From the NCBI GenBank assembly GCA_002366645.1, contig DFBM01000097.1:1-8879 (forward strand): 8,879 nt of DNA, read 5' to 3'. A program made the position numbers and the translations under genes. Position 1 is the stretch's first letter, and each line of letters starts with the position of its first letter. The DNA is from Rhodobacterales bacterium UBA3080 (GTDB taxonomy: Bacteria; Pseudomonadota; Alphaproteobacteria; Rhodobacterales; Rhodobacteraceae). Shown here one piece after another: positions 6,707-8,879 of this stretch. The notes beneath the pieces are model-generated. The model saw only the letters and a program-made list of their open reading frames with translations, did not search any database and was not told the origin of the DNA.

Positions 6707-6709
6707 AAC
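6694..6709. promoter_or_regulatory. 16-base near-palindrome, candidate operator
   Basis: GTTTATGTATATAAAC has 6-base perfect arms (GTTTAT / ATAAAC) around a GTAT centre. It is centred about 75 bases upstream of the predicted atp start point and overlaps the possible +-strand -10. The symmetry suits a dimeric regulator; which one is unknown. Confidence 0.4.
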
Positions 6710-6729
6710 ACTTTTATTCGCATGCGACG

Positions 6730-6758
6730 TGCTGGCACAGGTGTGGCCGGCATTTTTT
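6730..6758 (+). terminator. Orphan intrinsic terminator-like hairpin on the + strand
   Basis: TGCTGGC (6730-6736) pairs with GCCGGCA (6746-6752), six Watson-Crick pairs and one G-U, with a 9-base loop, directly followed by six T's (6753-6758). It is terminator-like only when read on the + strand. No +-strand gene lies upstream nearer than queG, which has its own terminator. It may end a short RNA started near 6713, attenuate a second arsR transcript, or block read-through into arsR. Confidence 0.5.
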
Positions 6759-6772
6759 ATTCTGAAGGAAAA

Positions 6773-6788
6773 TCAACTAATCGGTTGA
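6773..6788. promoter_or_regulatory. Operator 1: TCAAC-N6-GTTGA
   Basis: A perfect 5-base inverted repeat with a 6-base spacer. Its right arm (6784-6788) overlaps the -35 element TTGACC (6785-6790) of the arsR-type gene. The same geometry recurs at 6812-6827. An ArsR-family dimer bound here would block RNA polymerase. On the minus strand the repeat is followed by TTTT and could also act as a weak terminator. Confidence 0.55.
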
Positions 6789-6812
6789 CCATCAATGCCA
6801 CCCATATATAGT
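6785..6812 (+). promoter_or_regulatory. Promoter of the arsR-type gene, predicted leaderless
   Basis: TTGACC (6785-6790, five of six), a 16-base spacer and TATAGT (6807-6812, five of six). The usual distance from -10 to start puts the first transcribed base at about 6818-6820, which is the A of the ATG at 6820. No Shine-Dalgarno sequence precedes this ATG, which fits a leaderless message. Confidence 0.6.
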
Positions 6813-6827
6813 CAATCGAATGGTTGA
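6812..6827. promoter_or_regulatory. Operator 2: TCAAT-N6-GTTGA over the start codon
   Basis: Same 5-6-5 geometry as operator 1, with one T/G mismatch in the symmetry. It covers the end of the -10, the predicted start point and codons 1-3 of the arsR-type gene. The two sites begin 39 bases apart. Together they suggest negative autoregulation. Confidence 0.5.
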
Positions 6828-7176
6828 TGATCCAAATATTCGCCTAGACGCGCTTTTCGCTTCATTGTCTGACCAGACAAGGCGCGCAATTTTGCTGATG
6901 TTGCTCGAAGGCGACATGACTGTGAAGGACATCGCCGATCCGTTTGACATGTCCCTTGCTGCGATTTCGAAGCATGTCCAGATATTAGTCAAAGCGGGGT
7001 TGGTCTCGCAACATAAGTCAGGTCGCGAGAAGTGGTGCAGGCTAGACCCGAACGCACTTAAGCCAGCAGCCTTCTGGATAGAGTCTTACGGCCAATTTGC
7101 CGACGACAGCTTCGAAATGCTTGAGCAACTGATAGAAATGCAAGGCATCCAGTCGGAACCCTCACAGGACAACTAG
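6820..7176 (+). CDS. ArsR-family winged-helix transcriptional regulator
   Basis: This 118-residue protein is a small dimeric DNA-binding regulator. RLDALFASLSDQTRRAIL (8-25) is the typical opening helix pair. The helix-turn-helix runs from about 34 to 62, with recognition helix SLAAISKHVQIL (45-56), and the wing is about 63-76 (SQHKSGREKWCRLDP). The metal-sensing ELCVCDL motif of ArsR/SmtB sensors is absent and only one Cys (73) is present, so it probably belongs to the SdpR-like, non-metal branch. Genes of that branch often precede an SRPBCC/AHSA1 gene; here none follows, and the gene instead meets fliL head-on. It starts with an ATG lacking a ribosome site, behind a promoter with two matching operators. 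Ligand and target genes cannot be read from the sequence. Confidence 0.92.
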   Translation: MVDDPNIRLDALFASLSDQTRRAILLMLLEGDMTVKDIADPFDMSLAAISKHVQILVKAGLVSQHKSGREKWCRLDPNALKPAAFWIESYGQFADDSFEMLEQLIEMQGIQSEPSQDN

Positions 7177-7682
7177 ACATCCTGACGCAAAATATCCGTC
7201 ACTAGAACGCTGTAAATGTCATCCCCAATCACGTCCCGGGCGGCCTCAAGTAGCGAGCCCCTTAAATCCCGCATGGCTTCACCCCCCGTGAATTGGCCAT
7301 CAAAACCACCTGAGTTCGCGTGCAGAAACATAACTCCTAACAAAGCGTCCCGCAGCTTTGGCTCGCGTTGGAAAACTACTTCGCCAACAGCTGGTGTGGT
7401 TTCAATCGATAAAGACATCACAACCAAAGACGCAACCTTATTGTCCTTCACGACGGGCACAACGAACTGCTTACTAAGTTTAACGTAGTATACATTGTTC
7501 GGATCTGGTTCGGCTTCGGTTTCGACACCATGACCATCCTCCACCGCTGCATCGCAGTTTGAGCCATGACCGGTCTCGACACACACCTCCGCAGTGCTTT
7601 CAGCGGGCCTCAAAACCAATCCGGTGCCCGCGCCTATTGCCAGTCCGGCGATGGCCAGCAGTAGCGGAACTAATTTACCCAT
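7173..7682 (-). CDS. fliL: Flagellar basal body-associated protein FliL
   Basis: The 169-residue protein has a short cytoplasmic start, one membrane span (about 4-24) and a periplasmic domain ending in YSVLVTDILRQDV, the typical FliL C-terminus. FliL surrounds the stator units at the flagellar motor and supports torque. The linker (about 30-60) is acidic and holds two Cys (34, 43) and two GHG triplets, an unusual detail. A full AGGAGG (complement of 7687-7692) lies 4 bases before the ATG and overlaps the flgH stop, so the two are coupled; the gap is 8 bases. The stop codon is nested with that of the opposing arsR-type gene in one CTAG. No terminator is visible after it. Confidence 0.88.
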   Translation of the reverse strand: MGKLVPLLLAIAGLAIGAGTGLVLRPAESTAEVCVETGHGSNCDAAVEDGHGVETEAEPDPNNVYYVKLSKQFVVPVVKDNKVASLVVMSLSIETTPAVGEVVFQREPKLRDALLGVMFLHANSGGFDGQFTGGEAMRDLRGSLLEAARDVIGDDIYSVLVTDILRQDV

Positions 7683-7690
7683 TTTGCCTC

Positions 7691-8425
7691 CTAAAAAGGT
7701 GCCACTATTTCAAAAATCTGCTGACCGTATCGTGGTTGCTGAACGTCGTTAATCCGTCCTCGCCCACCATAGGAAATCCGCGCGCCCGCGATCTTGTCGT
7801 AAGTAATCTCGTTTCGCCGGGAGATATCCTCCGGCTGCACAATCCCAACCACCTGCAATTCGCGCAGCTCAAAGTTCACCCTTACCTCCTGCAACCCGCT
7901 AACGACCATGTGCCCGTTCGCCAAAACGTCGATCACCGTCGCGGCAATCCGCAACGTAATCTTTTCGTTGCGCGAGACGCTACCGTCACCCGCCGACGTC
8001 GAGGTCGATGAAAAATTGGCCGTCGGATCCAGACTGGTCCCTTCGGGCAAGTTCCCCGCCACGAGTTCAGGCAATCCCATCAATGCGGCAATGCTCATAC
8101 TTTCGGAACCGGATCGCGACCGGCCGGAGCGGTTGGACATCTGCGCCTGATCATCGATCTCGATGACAACTGTCAGGATATCACCGAGATTTCGGGCGCG
8201 CCGGTCGCCGAACAAAGACGAAGGTCCGGCATTCCACAGCGACCCTTGACTATAATTCTGGCGCGGCAAAGCCGGTGGAGGCACTGCAATTGCCACTCTT
8301 TCTGACGAAATCGCAATGCCGCTATCTTGCCCGACCGGAGTAAGACCGGGGGCGCGACCAACATCGGCGATTGGAGTGCAGCCCAAAAGAAATAGTCCAC
8401 TCAAAAGCGTCAAAAGTTTTGCCAT
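7691..8425 (-). CDS. flgH: Flagellar L-ring lipoprotein FlgH
   Basis: This 244-residue protein forms the L ring, the bushing of the flagellar rod in the outer membrane. It starts with a lipoprotein signal, MAKLLTLLSGLFLLGC, with Cys16 as the acylated residue. The family core follows: SLFGDRRARNLGDILTVVIE (70-89), a Ser-rich variable stretch (98-148), then ITLRIAATVIDVLANGHMVVSG (156-177) and the end QQPRYGQQIFEIVAPF. Length is usual for FlgH. The ATG overlaps the flgA stop by one base (TAATG), with a GGTGGG ribosome site inside flgA. It is followed by fliL after 8 bases. P-ring flgI is not in the window. Confidence 0.95.
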   Translation of the reverse strand: MAKLLTLLSGLFLLGCTPIADVGRAPGLTPVGQDSGIAISSERVAIAVPPPALPRQNYSQGSLWNAGPSSLFGDRRARNLGDILTVVIEIDDQAQMSNRSGRSRSGSESMSIAALMGLPELVAGNLPEGTSLDPTANFSSTSTSAGDGSVSRNEKITLRIAATVIDVLANGHMVVSGLQEVRVNFELRELQVVGIVQPEDISRRNEITYDKIAGARISYGGRGRINDVQQPRYGQQIFEIVAPF

Positions 8426-8844
8426 TATCTGCCCACCTCGACTGTTCCATCCTGCATCACACGACCGGTTACAGTAACGCGCGACTCCAGATTCATAACG
8501 CGGACGCGTTCACCAACACCTGCGCGTGCCAAAACACGACCCTCAGCGAGAATCGACAGCGCTCCCTTGGTATACGCCATAATAACTAATTGGTTTCTCT
8601 CGAGAATTGCCGGGGGCCCGACGTCGGCATGGCGGATTGCCCGCCCCGCGTAAAGGTTAACCCTCGCTTCTTTACCGACAATATCAGACTCGTCCGAAAT
8701 TCCGCCGACTGTTTGCACGTCCTGCATCACTAGATCATCCGGTCCGATTATGCTTCGCGCACGGATGGCATGTGCCGCAACGACCGTTTGCGCCACGGGC
8801 GCGTGCGCGCACAGGAGTAGCGGAAAAAGAAGCCACCACTTCAT
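8425..8844 (-). CDS. flgA: Flagella basal body P-ring formation protein FlgA (short form)
   Basis: The 139-residue protein is a periplasmic chaperone for building the P ring. It has a signal peptide (MKWWLLFPLLLCAHAPVA, likely cut near residue 18), an SAF-like domain (about 20-80, AIRARSIIGPDDL) and the conserved FlgA tail with GERVRVMNLESRVTVTGRV (111-129). Enterobacterial FlgA is about 220 residues; this version lacks most of the N-terminal domain, which I believe is common in Rhodobacterales. Its ATG overlaps the flgG stop by one base (TGATG) and its stop overlaps the flgH start, so the three are translationally coupled. Confidence 0.88.
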   Translation of the reverse strand: MKWWLLFPLLLCAHAPVAQTVVAAHAIRARSIIGPDDLVMQDVQTVGGISDESDIVGKEARVNLYAGRAIRHADVGPPAILERNQLVIMAYTKGALSILAEGRVLARAGVGERVRVMNLESRVTVTGRVMQDGTVEVGR

Positions 8845-8879
8845 CAGCGGATCTGCGTTGTTGCGCCGAGCATCTGGTC
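8844..8879 (-). CDS. flgG: Flagellar distal rod protein FlgG, last 11 residues (partial)
   Basis: From the window edge the minus strand reads DQMLGATTQIR and then TGA. A DQML segment shortly before the stop is the usual end of FlgG, whose C-terminal helix contributes to the distal rod. The place directly before flgA fits the common order flgG-flgA-flgH. Only 11 codons are visible, so the call rests on this short match and on context. Confidence 0.7.
   Translation of the reverse strand, partial: DQMLGATTQIR

Noticed and set aside
6690..6709. CtrA-type site (TTAA-N7-TTAA) near 6690
   Set aside because: The second half reads TATA, not TTAA; the near-palindrome explains the AT-rich stretch better.
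6719..6726. CGCATGCG perfect 8-base palindrome
   Set aside because: Short palindromes of this kind are common in a genome of this composition, and it has no promoter-related placement.
6722..6811. A 29-codon reading frame (ATG at 6722) that could be a leader peptide over the orphan terminator
   Set aside because: It has no ribosome site, unremarkable composition and runs through the operator and promoter of the arsR-type gene; nothing supports translation.

Overview
The window reads as a piece of an alphaproteobacterial chromosome, most likely from a Rhodobacteraceae (Roseobacter/Rhodobacter-type) species. Three things point there: the split F0 operon atpI-atpB-atpE-atpX(b')-atpF(b), standing apart from the F1 genes; the flagellar order flgG-flgA-flgH-fliL with a short FlgA; and a FzlA-type glutathione-transferase-fold protein directly before queG. 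Coding density is high, and I see no mobile element, tRNA, rRNA or CRISPR array.

Region 1 (1-3938, + strand) holds the 3' end of gltB (glutamate synthase large subunit), then mtgA (monofunctional peptidoglycan glycosyltransferase), fzlA (predicted FtsZ-binding division factor) and queG (epoxyqueuosine reductase). The fzlA stop and the queG start touch with no base between them. A perfect hairpin lies between gltB and mtgA. Region 1 ends in a strong bidirectional terminator (about 3938-3965), shared with the atp operon arriving from the other side.

Region 2 (3987-6572, - strand) is the F0 operon, transcribed atpI, atpB, atpE, atpX, atpF. A good sigma70-type promoter (TTGACA-N17-TATTGT) lies about 55 bases before atpI. 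Strong potential mRNA hairpins lie between atpE (the c subunit, needed in many copies) and atpX.

Region 3 (6573-6819) is a 247-base divergent intergenic region and the most information-dense stretch of the window. It carries the atp promoter, a 16-base near-palindrome, an orphan +-strand promoter-like sequence followed by an intrinsic terminator-like hairpin with six T's, and the promoter of an ArsR-family regulator. That last promoter predicts an essentially leaderless mRNA, and two inverted repeats of identical geometry (TCAAY-N6-GTTGA) overlap its -35 and its start codon. This looks like an autoregulatory circuit.

Region 4 (6820-8879) has the arsR-family gene (+) running head-on into the flagellar genes (- strand: end of flgG, then flgA, flgH, fliL). 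The two stop codons are nested in one CTAG. The flagellar genes are tightly coupled by 1-base overlaps and encode distal-rod, P-ring-assembly, L-ring and stator-associated functions.

I found no clearly new multi-gene system. The best leads are regulatory: the leaderless twin-operator promoter, the possible short RNA or attenuator in front of it, and the atpE-atpX RNA structures.
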